From Pseudomonas sp. S09G 359 (GTDB taxonomy: Bacteria > Pseudomonadota > Gammaproteobacteria > Pseudomonadales > Pseudomonadaceae), in the NCBI RefSeq assembly GCF_002843605.1, contig NZ_CP025263.1:3935501-3999500 (forward strand): 64,000 nucleotides of DNA, in the 5' to 3' direction. A program made the position numbers and the translations under genes. Below the pieces are notes generated by a model that saw nothing but the letters and a program-made list of their open reading frames with translations, did not search any database and was not told where the DNA came from. Numbering within the stretch: position 1 is the stretch's first letter; each line of letters begins with the position of its first letter. Positions 57,605-64,000 of this stretch are shown here, one piece after another.

Positions 57605-58765
57605 TCAAAAAACGTTTTCTGGAAATGTACCGGGCAGCAAAATTTCGCGATTCACATCGCGTATATCGTTATAGCCACACAACGCCATCGACACGTCCAA
57701 CTCTCGAGCGATGATGTCGAGTGCCTTGGTCACCCCGGCTTCCCCCATCGCCCCCAAACCATACAGGTGCGGCCGACCGATCATGGTGCCTTTCGCCCCC
57801 AGCGCCATCGCCTTGAGCACGTCCTGGCCAGAGCGAATGCCGCCGTCCAGCCACACTTCGATGCGCTCACCCACTGCCGCCACAATCGCCGGCAGTTGGC
57901 TGATGCTCGACGGCGCACCATCAAGCTGGCGACCACCGTGGTTACTCACCACCAACGCATCGGCTCCGGAATTTGCCGCCAGGCGCGCGTCTTCGACATC
58001 GAGGATGCCCTTGATGATCAGCTTGCCGCCCCAGCATTTCTTGATCCACTCCACATCATCCCAACTCAGGCGCGGGTCGAATTGCTGGGCGGTCCATGAG
58101 GACAACGAACTCATGTCCGCGACGCCCTTCACATGCCCGACGATATTGCCGAAGCCGTGGCGCTTGGTGCCGAGCATGCCCATCACCCAGCGAGGTTTGG
58201 TGGCCATGTTGAGGATATTCGGCAAGGTCAGCCTGGGCGGTGCCGACAGGCCATTGATCAAGTCCTTATGGCGTTGCCCGAGGATCTGCAGGTCCAGGGT
58301 CAACACCAACGCATCCACACCGGCGGCCTTGGCGCGCTCGATCAATTGCTCGACAAACCCGCGGTCGCGCATCACGTACAACTGGAACCAGAACGGCTGG
58401 CCGACGTGTTCGGCGATGTCCTCCAGGGAGCAAATGCTCATGGTCGACAAGGTATAGCGCAGGCCAAACTTCGCAGCGGCGCGGGCAGTGAGGATCTCGC
58501 CATCGGCATGCTGCATACCCGCCAGGCCGGTGGGGGCCAGGGCCACCGGCATGGCCATGTCCTGGCCAATCATAGTGGCGCGGATCGAGCGCTCATCGAT
58601 ATTACGCGCCACCCGCTGGCGGAATTTGATCTGGGCAAAGTCGCTTTCATTCGCCCGATAGGTGCTCTCAGTCCAGGACCCGGAATCGGCGTAGTCGTAA
58701 AACATGCGTGGGACACGTTTTTGCGCCAGCTTGCGTAAATCTTCGATGGTTGTAATCAACGTCAT
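57605..58765 (-). CDS. lldD: FMN-dependent L-lactate dehydrogenase-like enzyme
   Basis: This 386-residue alpha-hydroxy acid dehydrogenase/oxidase uses FMN. Its active-site signature is SNHGGRQ with H276 and R279; Y23 and the APTGLAGMQHADGE flavin-binding region are typical. Length and overall sequence fit LldD, which feeds electrons from L-lactate into the membrane chain, but mandelate or other 2-hydroxy acids are possible. GAGAGG precedes the ATG. It is divergent from a DeoR-type regulator 121 bp away rather than part of an lldPDE operon. Confidence 0.85.
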   Translation of the reverse strand: MTLITTIEDLRKLAQKRVPRMFYDYADSGSWTESTYRANESDFAQIKFRQRVARNIDERSIRATMIGQDMAMPVALAPTGLAGMQHADGEILTARAAAKFGLRYTLSTMSICSLEDIAEHVGQPFWFQLYVMRDRGFVEQLIERAKAAGVDALVLTLDLQILGQRHKDLINGLSAPPRLTLPNILNMATKPRWVMGMLGTKRHGFGNIVGHVKGVADMSSLSSWTAQQFDPRLSWDDVEWIKKCWGGKLIIKGILDVEDARLAANSGADALVVSNHGGRQLDGAPSSISQLPAIVAAVGERIEVWLDGGIRSGQDVLKAMALGAKGTMIGRPHLYGLGAMGEAGVTKALDIIARELDVSMALCGYNDIRDVNREILLPGTFPENVF

Positions 58766-58886
58766 CTAGGTCACCTCTCCCTGAACTGAACACAGAGAGT
58801 AACCGCCCATCGGCTGCGCAACCAGCCATTGCGTTTACAGGAGCGGGCGACTAATCTCGCATAAACCCGCAAAATAGCGCACAAAC

Positions 58887-59672
58887 ATGCACAACACCCA
58901 TCACGCCATCGACCTGCCGTCCCTGCGCAAACAGAAGATTCTGTTGCTGCTGGAGCGCGACGGCAAAGTCACCGCCGCCGAATTGGTGGAACACTTTGCT
59001 GTGTCCCAGGACACCATCCGCCGCGACCTCGGCGAACTCGCCGCTGCCGGCCTGTTGCAGCGCGTGCACGGCGGTGCCCTGCCCCGGCCGAAGGACACCG
59101 GCAAGGACTTTTTCACCCGTGTCGGCGAAACCAACGACGCCAAGCGCCGCCTCGCGCAACTGGCGGCCGAGCGGGTGGAAGATGGCCAGATTGTGCTGTT
59201 CGATTCAGGCTCCACCACGTTGCAGATTGCCCAATCGCTGCCACGCTCGATCCGCCTCACGGTAGTGACCCCATCACCGATGATTGCCATCGCCCTGGCG
59301 GATCATCCCGACGTGAAAGTGATCCTCGCCGGTGGCCAACTCAATCCCGCCACCCTGTCCACCAGCGGCCACGAAGCCGTGCGCCTGATCCAGAGCGTCA
59401 AGGCCGACCTGCTGTTTACCGGCGTGTGCGCATTGCATCCGCAAGTCGGCATCAGCTCGTTGCATTTTGACGAAGTGGCAGTCAAGCAAGCCCTGCTCGA
59501 CAGTGCTTCCCATGTGGTAGCCGTGACCATGGCGGACAAGCTCGGCGCCGTGGAACCATTTGTGGTAGCGCCATGCAACCGCATCCACACGCTGATTACC
59601 GAGTGGCATGTACCGAGTGTCGAGGCGTATGAGCAGTTAGGGCTGGAGGTGCTGCGGGTGGAGGTCGAGTAG
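58887..59672 (+). CDS. DeoR-family transcriptional regulator
   Basis: This 261-residue regulator has an N-terminal helix-turn-helix (SLRKQKILLLLERDGKVTAA, VSQDTIRRDLGELAAAGLL) and a C-terminal sugar-phosphate-isomerase-like sensor (DSGSTTLQIAQSL, ADKLG). No good ribosome site is seen before the ATG. It is divergent from the lactate-dehydrogenase-like gene, which it may control. Its 3' end overlaps the convergent DUF72 gene by 36 bp. Confidence 0.9.
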   Translation: MHNTHHAIDLPSLRKQKILLLLERDGKVTAAELVEHFAVSQDTIRRDLGELAAAGLLQRVHGGALPRPKDTGKDFFTRVGETNDAKRRLAQLAAERVEDGQIVLFDSGSTTLQIAQSLPRSIRLTVVTPSPMIAIALADHPDVKVILAGGQLNPATLSTSGHEAVRLIQSVKADLLFTGVCALHPQVGISSLHFDEVAVKQALLDSASHVVAVTMADKLGAVEPFVVAPCNRIHTLITEWHVPSVEAYEQLGLEVLRVEVE

Positions 59673-60374
59673 GCACAAGGCATCGGCCAGCGCATGGCCG
59701 CTGGCGGTATTATCGAAGATGCACCACGTGGGCACGCCCTCGTTTACAGACTGGCTCAACAAGCGCGCATACGCCTGGACCCGCTCGGCACCATAGGCAC
59801 TGTGATAGACACGGGGCGTGCCATGCAAGCGCCAATAGCGCACGCCCTGCCAACCGGCCGGGACATCACCGGACTCGATCGCCGGAGGGTCGGCAGCCAC
59901 CCGGCCAATGTGCAAATCCTGCAGCAACCCTTCAGCCTCCAGCCAGGATTCATCACGCGGCTCCACCACCACCGCACCGAGATAGCGTTGGCGCAGCGCG
60001 CGGAAAAAACCTGCCGCCACCACCGGCTCGTAACTCGACGACCGTGGCAATTGCACCAGCAGACAACCCAGGTTCTCCCCCAGGTGCAGGCATTGCTCAA
60101 GAAATTCGTCCAATGCAGTGTCGCACTGCTGCAACCGCAGTTGGTGGGTGATGCGCTTGGGCATCTTCAGCGAAAACCGAAAGGCCTCAGGCACACTCTG
60201 CGCCCATCGCGCATAGGTCTTGGCCAAGTGGGGGCGGTAAAATGAACTGTTGATTTCCACCGCGTTTAAACGCAAGGCGTATCGCTGTAAATGGGTGCCC
60301 TCGCCCTCAAACCCAGGCCCATGTTCGCGGGGCAGGCTCCAACCCGCGCACCCCACATACAACGGCGCCGTCAA
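59637..60374 (-). CDS. DUF72 family protein
   Basis: This 245-residue protein of the DUF72 (YecE-type, TIM-barrel-like) family is recognised by YVGCAGWSLPREHGPGFEGE, LNAVEINSSFYRPH and VVVEPRDESWL. Its function is unknown. The probable start is TTG at 60372-60374, overlapping the stop of the HhH gene (TTGA), which indicates translational coupling. It ends 36 bp inside the convergent deoR gene. Confidence 0.87.
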   Translation of the reverse strand: MTAPLYVGCAGWSLPREHGPGFEGEGTHLQRYALRLNAVEINSSFYRPHLAKTYARWAQSVPEAFRFSLKMPKRITHQLRLQQCDTALDEFLEQCLHLGENLGCLLVQLPRSSSYEPVVAAGFFRALRQRYLGAVVVEPRDESWLEAEGLLQDLHIGRVAADPPAIESGDVPAGWQGVRYWRLHGTPRVYHSAYGAERVQAYARLLSQSVNEGVPTWCIFDNTASGHALADALCLLDLHPQHLQP

Positions 60375-60802
60375 AACAGAACCTTCGCCGCATCACGCAT
60401 GAAAATCTCGATGGTCTTGGGCCCCACTCCGTTGAATTCCGCCAGGCGCTTTTCGAACGCCTGGCGGTCTTCGCTGACACTGCGCATATGGGTGACCTTG
60501 CCGGCGTACTCGGCATTCAGCTTGGCACTCAGGTCGAGCAGGCGCTGCGCGGTGGTTTCGTCGTAGCGCACGTAATGCGCGCGCCCGAGCATCACGACCA
60601 ACTCACGGGGCGTGCAGTGTTGCAGCTTGCGCGGCGTGTCACGTCCCTGCTCTTGCACAATCACCTTGTAGGCCTGTGCCGCGATAGGCGCCTGGATGCG
60701 CTTGCCCATCAGGAAGCTGGCGATAAACCACTTGAACAAGGCGCCGTCGTCATCGGGCTTGAGTTCAATGCCTAAATCAGACGCGCTGATAGCGTGCGCC
60801 AT
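60371..60802 (-). CDS. Small HhH-GPD-like protein
   Basis: This 143-residue protein has a helix-hairpin-helix of the endonuclease III type near its C-terminus (RLAEFNGVGPKTIEIFMRDA), preceded by all-helical sequence. It is far shorter than true base-excision glycosylases and lacks their iron-sulphur cysteines, so catalytic activity is uncertain; DNA binding is likely. AGGAGG precedes the ATG. It is coupled to the DUF72 gene. Confidence 0.7.
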   Translation of the reverse strand: MAHAISASDLGIELKPDDDGALFKWFIASFLMGKRIQAPIAAQAYKVIVQEQGRDTPRKLQHCTPRELVVMLGRAHYVRYDETTAQRLLDLSAKLNAEYAGKVTHMRSVSEDRQAFEKRLAEFNGVGPKTIEIFMRDAAKVLF

Positions 60803-61007
60803 ACATGCCTCCTGACTATTCTTCTGACTATGGCCTGAGCGGCTTTATGGTATTCAGCAGAGCATGGTGAATTTCGATAGTTCAAGGTATTTGCGCAGCC
60901 GAACCGCTGGAGAAATAAGCCCAAATTAATTTAAACCTTTGCTACCCGGACTCGATCCACTCTTCCATATCACTTCTTCAATCCATCCATCGGGAGACAC
61001 TCAAATC

Positions 61008-61568
61008 ATGAGCGCACAACTCAACGGCAAGAACATCCTGATCATCACCTCCAACACCGGTATCGAGCGCGACGAGCTGCTCAAGCCGCTGCAAACCCTG
61101 CGCAGTTTTGGCGCCACGGTGACCCACGGTTCCAGCAAGGGCGGCACCACCCAGACCTTTGTCGGCGACACCGAGAAGGACCAGACGGTGGAATCCGACG
61201 TGCAACTGTCAGACGTGGTCAGCAGCGACTTTGACGCCCTGGTCATTCCCGGCGGTACCGTCAATGCCGACACCTTGCGCCAGGACCCGGCCGCGCTGCG
61301 GTTGATCAACGACTTCGTCAAGGCCGGCAAAACCGTGGCCGCGATCTGCCATGGCCCATGGGCGCTGATCGACGCCGGCGTGATCAACGGCAAGACGCTG
61401 ACCTCCTACAAAAGCGTACGCATCGACCTGGAAAATGCCGGCGCCGCTGGTTGGGTCGATGCGCAGGTCAAGGAGTGCAAGGCCAACGGCTGGACACTGA
61501 TTACCTCACGCACGCCGGATGACTTGCCGGCATTCAGTGATGCGATAGCCGAGGCGGTTGCAGGTTAA
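61008..61568 (+). CDS. DJ-1/PfpI-family protein
   Basis: This 186-residue protein has a class I glutamine-amidotransferase-like fold. The nucleophile-elbow cysteine C114 is followed by H115 (VAAICHGPWALIDAG), as in PfpI proteases/glyoxalases, and E20 or E23 near the N-terminus may assist. It is probably a stress protein acting on glycated or damaged protein. The ATG at 61008 with GGGAGA upstream was chosen. A strong terminator follows. Confidence 0.9.
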   Translation: MSAQLNGKNILIITSNTGIERDELLKPLQTLRSFGATVTHGSSKGGTTQTFVGDTEKDQTVESDVQLSDVVSSDFDALVIPGGTVNADTLRQDPAALRLINDFVKAGKTVAAICHGPWALIDAGVINGKTLTSYKSVRIDLENAGAAGWVDAQVKECKANGWTLITSRTPDDLPAFSDAIAEAVAG

Positions 61569-61586
61569 TCACCGGCCATGAACGCA

Positions 61587-61616
61587 AACAGGCGCCAAAT
61601 GGCGCCTGTTTTTTTG
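61587..61616 (+). terminator. Rho-independent terminator after the PfpI gene
   Basis: AACAGGCGCC, AAAT loop and GGCGCCTGTT are followed by a run of T (61609-61615). This is the clearest intrinsic terminator in the window. Confidence 0.92.
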
Positions 61617-61626
61617 CGGTTAAATT

Positions 61627-61833
61627 TTAGCTTTTGCGATGCTGCGGCATTTCGCGCTTGGGCCCGAACATGGCCCACGCAATCAAACCGAACAACGGCA
61701 CGAAAATCAGAATGACCAGCCACAACCCCTTGGTCTCCCAGCCACTGGTGCTGCGCAATACGGTGTTGATCGCCCACAGTTCCAACAGCAGCAGAACGAC
61801 TGCCAACGCGATCCAGATGTATTCTATTTGCAT
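61627..61833 (-). CDS. PLDc_N domain small membrane protein
   Basis: This 68-residue protein has two membrane segments (IWIALAVVLLLLELWAINTV and GLWLVILIFVPLFGLIAWAM) and a basic C-terminus (FGPKREMPQHRKS). It matches the phospholipase D/cardiolipin synthase N-terminal (PLDc_N) domain that often occurs alone. The function is unknown. AGGAGG stands before the ATG. Confidence 0.87.
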   Translation of the reverse strand: MQIEYIWIALAVVLLLLELWAINTVLRSTSGWETKGLWLVILIFVPLFGLIAWAMFGPKREMPQHRKS

Positions 61834-62101
61834 GGTCCACCTCCTGAGGTCTATGCATTAGGTCAAGCAACGACGCTGAGGGTTCCATCCAATTTTCAGC
61901 CAGTAGAGATTGCATGCGGTGTAATGCAACCCCGTTAGCGACCGACCATGCAAGGTGCACGACGGCCAGCGCCAACCTACTGCGCCAAGCCATTGATTAA
62001 TCGCCACATTTAACAAATTCGCAAGTTGGTACAACTGATGCAAGACGTTCCCCAAGAGGCGCGCACTTCGACCCGCCCGACTGCACCCGTGAGGTTTCAT
62101 C

Positions 62102-62578
62102 ATGAATGCCATTGACCTTCTCAAGGCCGACCACGAACGCGTCAAAGCACTGCTCACTCAACTGAGCGAATCCACCGAACGCGGCGTGAAGAAACGCACC
62201 GAACTGCTGGCCAAGCTTGAGATGGAAATCAGCCTGCATACCAAACTTGAGGAAGAGATTCTTTACCCGGCCTTCCGCAAAGCCGGTGGCAAGGAACAAG
62301 ACATCATGTACCACGAAGCCAAGGAAGAGCATCGCACCGTAGACTCCCTGGTGCTGCCTGATTTGAAGCAGACCCAGCCTTCGACCACCGAATTTTCCGG
62401 GCGTGTCAAAGTGGTCAAGGAGCTGCTGGAACACCATATCGAAGAAGAGGAAACCGAGATGTTCCCTCAGGCTAAAAAGCTGTTGGGCAAGGCGGTTCTG
62501 GAAGAACTCGGCGCGCAGATGGAAGCCATGAAGGCGGCCCACAAGAAAGCCACGGCGAGCAAGCCGATGGCTGCGTGA
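62102..62578 (+). CDS. Hemerythrin-like HHE domain protein
   Basis: This 158-residue helical protein with HHE motifs binds a di-iron centre: LLKADHERVKALL, HTKLEEEILYPAF and HHIEEEETEMFP. It may sense or store oxygen, or protect against nitric or oxidative stress. It is preceded by 268 bp without a gene that contain the hairpin TTGCAT-N8-ATGCAA (61909-61928). A GC hairpin follows its stop. Confidence 0.9.
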   Translation: MNAIDLLKADHERVKALLTQLSESTERGVKKRTELLAKLEMEISLHTKLEEEILYPAFRKAGGKEQDIMYHEAKEEHRTVDSLVLPDLKQTQPSTTEFSGRVKVVKELLEHHIEEEETEMFPQAKKLLGKAVLEELGAQMEAMKAAHKKATASKPMAA

Positions 62579-62585
62579 ATGCCAT

Positions 62586-62612
62586 GGGCGCGACGGCCCG
62601 CCCGTCGCGCCC
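62586..62612 (+). terminator. GC hairpin after the hemerythrin gene
   Basis: GGGCGCGACGG and CCGTCGCGCCC form an 11-bp stem eight bases after the stop. No T-run follows, so termination is likely but may be incomplete. Confidence 0.5.
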
Positions 62613-62710
62613 AGTGTTACCAAAGGCTTGATTGAAACACCACCGGAGCGCGGTCCGCCGGGTTGCGGTTTCGCTCAACGCCGCTGCTCACAGCAGCAAG
62701 GGGATTCGTC

Positions 62711-63004
62711 ATGAAGACCAGGATGTCTCACCGTTTTTTGCTTATCGCCGGTTTGTCCGCCCTGCTGGCCAACCCTGCCTTCGCCGCATTCGGCGATGAC
62801 ACCAGCCCGCCTTCCAACTCGCTGAGCGACAGCAGCGCTGCCGGCTCCGCACTACCGCCAGGCACCTACCCGAGCAGCCCGGCCGACAGCGATAAAAAAG
62901 CCGAGACGCCGCCCAAGGAAAAAGCCGCGTCGAGCACTAAGTCTCAACAGAAGCAGCCCGGCAGCAAGGCACCGAAAAAGCACGCGCCGCGTTCCGGCAG
63001 TTGA
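62711..63004 (+). CDS. Small secreted Ser/Pro/Lys-rich protein
   Basis: This 97-residue protein has a signal peptide (HRFLLIAGLSALLANPAFA, cleavage near residue 25). The mature chain is low-complexity and disordered, rich in Ser, Pro, Lys and Ala (SSTKSQQKQPGSKAPKKHAP). I do not recognise a family. The ATG at 62711 follows AAGGGGA. Confidence 0.65.
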   Translation: MKTRMSHRFLLIAGLSALLANPAFAAFGDDTSPPSNSLSDSSAAGSALPPGTYPSSPADSDKKAETPPKEKAASSTKSQQKQPGSKAPKKHAPRSGS

Positions 63005-63042
63005 TGCCTTGAGTCAGTGGGGCAGCGATTTCTTGAGCTGCT

Positions 63043-63588
63043 TCACGGCACTGGCATCCAGCCGCCGAATTCACCCTGAGCACCCAGCTCGCTCCAGCTG
63101 AAGTCGGCGTTGGGCAAGGGCGATGCGTGCAGCTGCGCAGAGCTTAACGCGGGCTCCTTCCAATCGAACACCCTGGAACCTCGCCAGGCCAGGACGATCC
63201 CCTGCGCCTGGCTATCGTCGGTGTTAACCCAACGCGCTGCCGCTGCCGCCATGAACGCTTCAATCGGCTCCTCGTCAATGTGCGTGCGGTAAGCGCAGCC
63301 CAGCAACCAGCGACAGACATTCAGGTGATAGGTCCAATCCTGCGTCGGCTGGTTGCGATAGGCCCAAGTCATGAAACTGCGAAACAGGTTCAGCCCCTCG
63401 GGCGGGTCGAGCTTGAGCAGCGCCGGGCAGATGTCGAACACGCTGTGCCAGTACGGCAACAGGCGTGCATCCAGGTGCACGAAGCAGCGGGAGTTGCTCG
63501 GGTAGTCAATTAGTGTAGGTTCCGCGCGCAGGCGTCGGGACGCCTTGCTGACCAGGCGATTAGCGCCGGCAGGCAATACAGGGTTCAT
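63043..63588 (-). CDS. Hypothetical protein, 181 residues
   Basis: This is an alpha-rich soluble protein (FVHLDARLLPYWHSVFDICP, FRSFMTWAYRNQPTQDWTYH, WLLGCAYRTHIDEEPIEAFM) without signal peptide. I do not recognise the family. It has normal codon use for the window. The ATG at 63586-63588 is preferred; a GTG three codons upstream is also possible. Its neighbours give no clue. Confidence 0.6.
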   Translation of the reverse strand: MNPVLPAGANRLVSKASRRLRAEPTLIDYPSNSRCFVHLDARLLPYWHSVFDICPALLKLDPPEGLNLFRSFMTWAYRNQPTQDWTYHLNVCRWLLGCAYRTHIDEEPIEAFMAAAAARWVNTDDSQAQGIVLAWRGSRVFDWKEPALSSAQLHASPLPNADFSWSELGAQGEFGGWMPVP

Positions 63589-63650
63589 GAAACGCACTCA
63601 CAGTCGTGACGATAGAACGCCCCCCTGTTACAGGAGGCCCAAGGCACACG

Positions 63651-64000
63651 TCAGAAAGTCGGGGATGCGCGGGGGTTGGCCGAGGGCCACGAATAACGCG
63701 GCGGCGCCTTGTTGCGCCGTTCATGGGCCGGGCGCGGGGTTTGCCCGAGGCCCAACAGCCAGGCGAGGCCGATCAGGAACACCAGGGCAACGCCGACCGC
63801 GTTGCACACCGGGCAGGCAAAGTAGTTCGAGATGTTGCTGGAAGACGGGCTACCCAACCCTTTGTCGGAAAGTGGCGCCTGCTTGCCGTCCACCGAACAG
63901 AATGCGCCGCCGATGCCATTGAGCTGTTGGCCCATCATCTGACCGTGCCCCAAACCGCAGACGAACAGGTTCATCAGCACGCAGAAGTACAGGGTCCAGA
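63651..64000 (-). CDS. DUF2946-like protein (partial, start beyond the window)
   Basis: The frame is open from the right edge (WTLYFCVLMNLFVCGLGHGQ) to the stop at 63651. A mature region GQQLNGIGGAFCSVDG with a CSVDG motif is followed by a CPVCNA motif and a membrane segment (AVGVALVFLIGLAWLLGLG), as in DUF2946 proteins. These often lie near copper-related genes. The N-terminal signal or membrane part starts outside the window; an internal ATG at 63980 is unlikely to be the true start. Confidence 0.65.
   Translation of the reverse strand, partial: WTLYFCVLMNLFVCGLGHGQMMGQQLNGIGGAFCSVDGKQAPLSDKGLGSPSSSNISNYFACPVCNAVGVALVFLIGLAWLLGLGQTPRPAHERRNKAPPRYSWPSANPRASPTF

Overview
The window is chromosomal DNA of a Pseudomonas, most probably of the P. 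fluorescens group. The support is the high GC content, the protein families (YejABEF, OprD-type porin, HbcR-type 3-hydroxybutyrate module, LexA2-ImuA-ImuB-DnaE2 cassette), and about ten intergenic copies of the short REP/REPIN palindromes typical of that group (cores GTGGGAGGGGGCTTGCCCCC and GTGGGAGCGGGCTTGCTCGC). No rRNA, tRNA, CRISPR array or intact insertion sequence was seen.

Layout. 1-4009: edge of a type VI secretion cluster (tssC, tssB, tssA leftward; hcp rightward) around an AT-rich divergent promoter region. 4064-6080: aldo/keto reductase, DUF1543 protein and a small parvulin. 6211-11738: yejABEF peptide ABC importer. 11880-17870: 3-hydroxybutyrate catabolism (sigma-54 activator, GntP-type permease, 3-hydroxybutyrate dehydrogenase, acetoacetate-CoA ligase), with a clear -24/-12 promoter and three matching palindromes. 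18013-20873: a hybrid histidine kinase and a second parvulin. 20994-27589 (leftward): amino-acid type ABC importer, RidA, IclR regulator, fold-III PLP enzyme and KDG kinase, which together fit uptake and breakdown of D-glucosaminate or a similar amino sugar acid. 28036-38753: mostly housekeeping or envelope genes (thioredoxin-like protein, TerC/CBS protein, SohB, histidine-phosphatase fold protein, SCP2 protein, GH63-like glucosidase, OprD porin, 2-oxoadipate dioxygenase/decarboxylase).

38.8-41.3 kb is a low-GC block of foreign appearance. It holds a ProC-like reductase with an unrelated tail, a RarD/EamA transporter broken by one extra base in a T6 run, and the C-terminal 60% of a SolA-like oxidase. 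The block lies between two hairpins that share a 16-bp core. 41414-54060 is largely leftward and rich in DNA damage functions: class II UvrA-like ATPase, hybrid kinase, then the lexA2-imuA-imuB-dnaE2 mutasome operon under a palindromic operator that overlaps the lexA2 start. 54134-54839 is a 0.7-kb inverted repeat with no credible gene. The rest (54858-64000) holds nudK, an SDR, a hydrolase, an FMN lactate dehydrogenase-like enzyme, a DeoR regulator, DUF72, HhH, DJ-1/PfpI, hemerythrin and small envelope proteins, and a DUF2946 gene running off the right edge.

Coordinates and starts were read by eye. Domain calls rest on motif recognition and remembered family sequences, not on searches.
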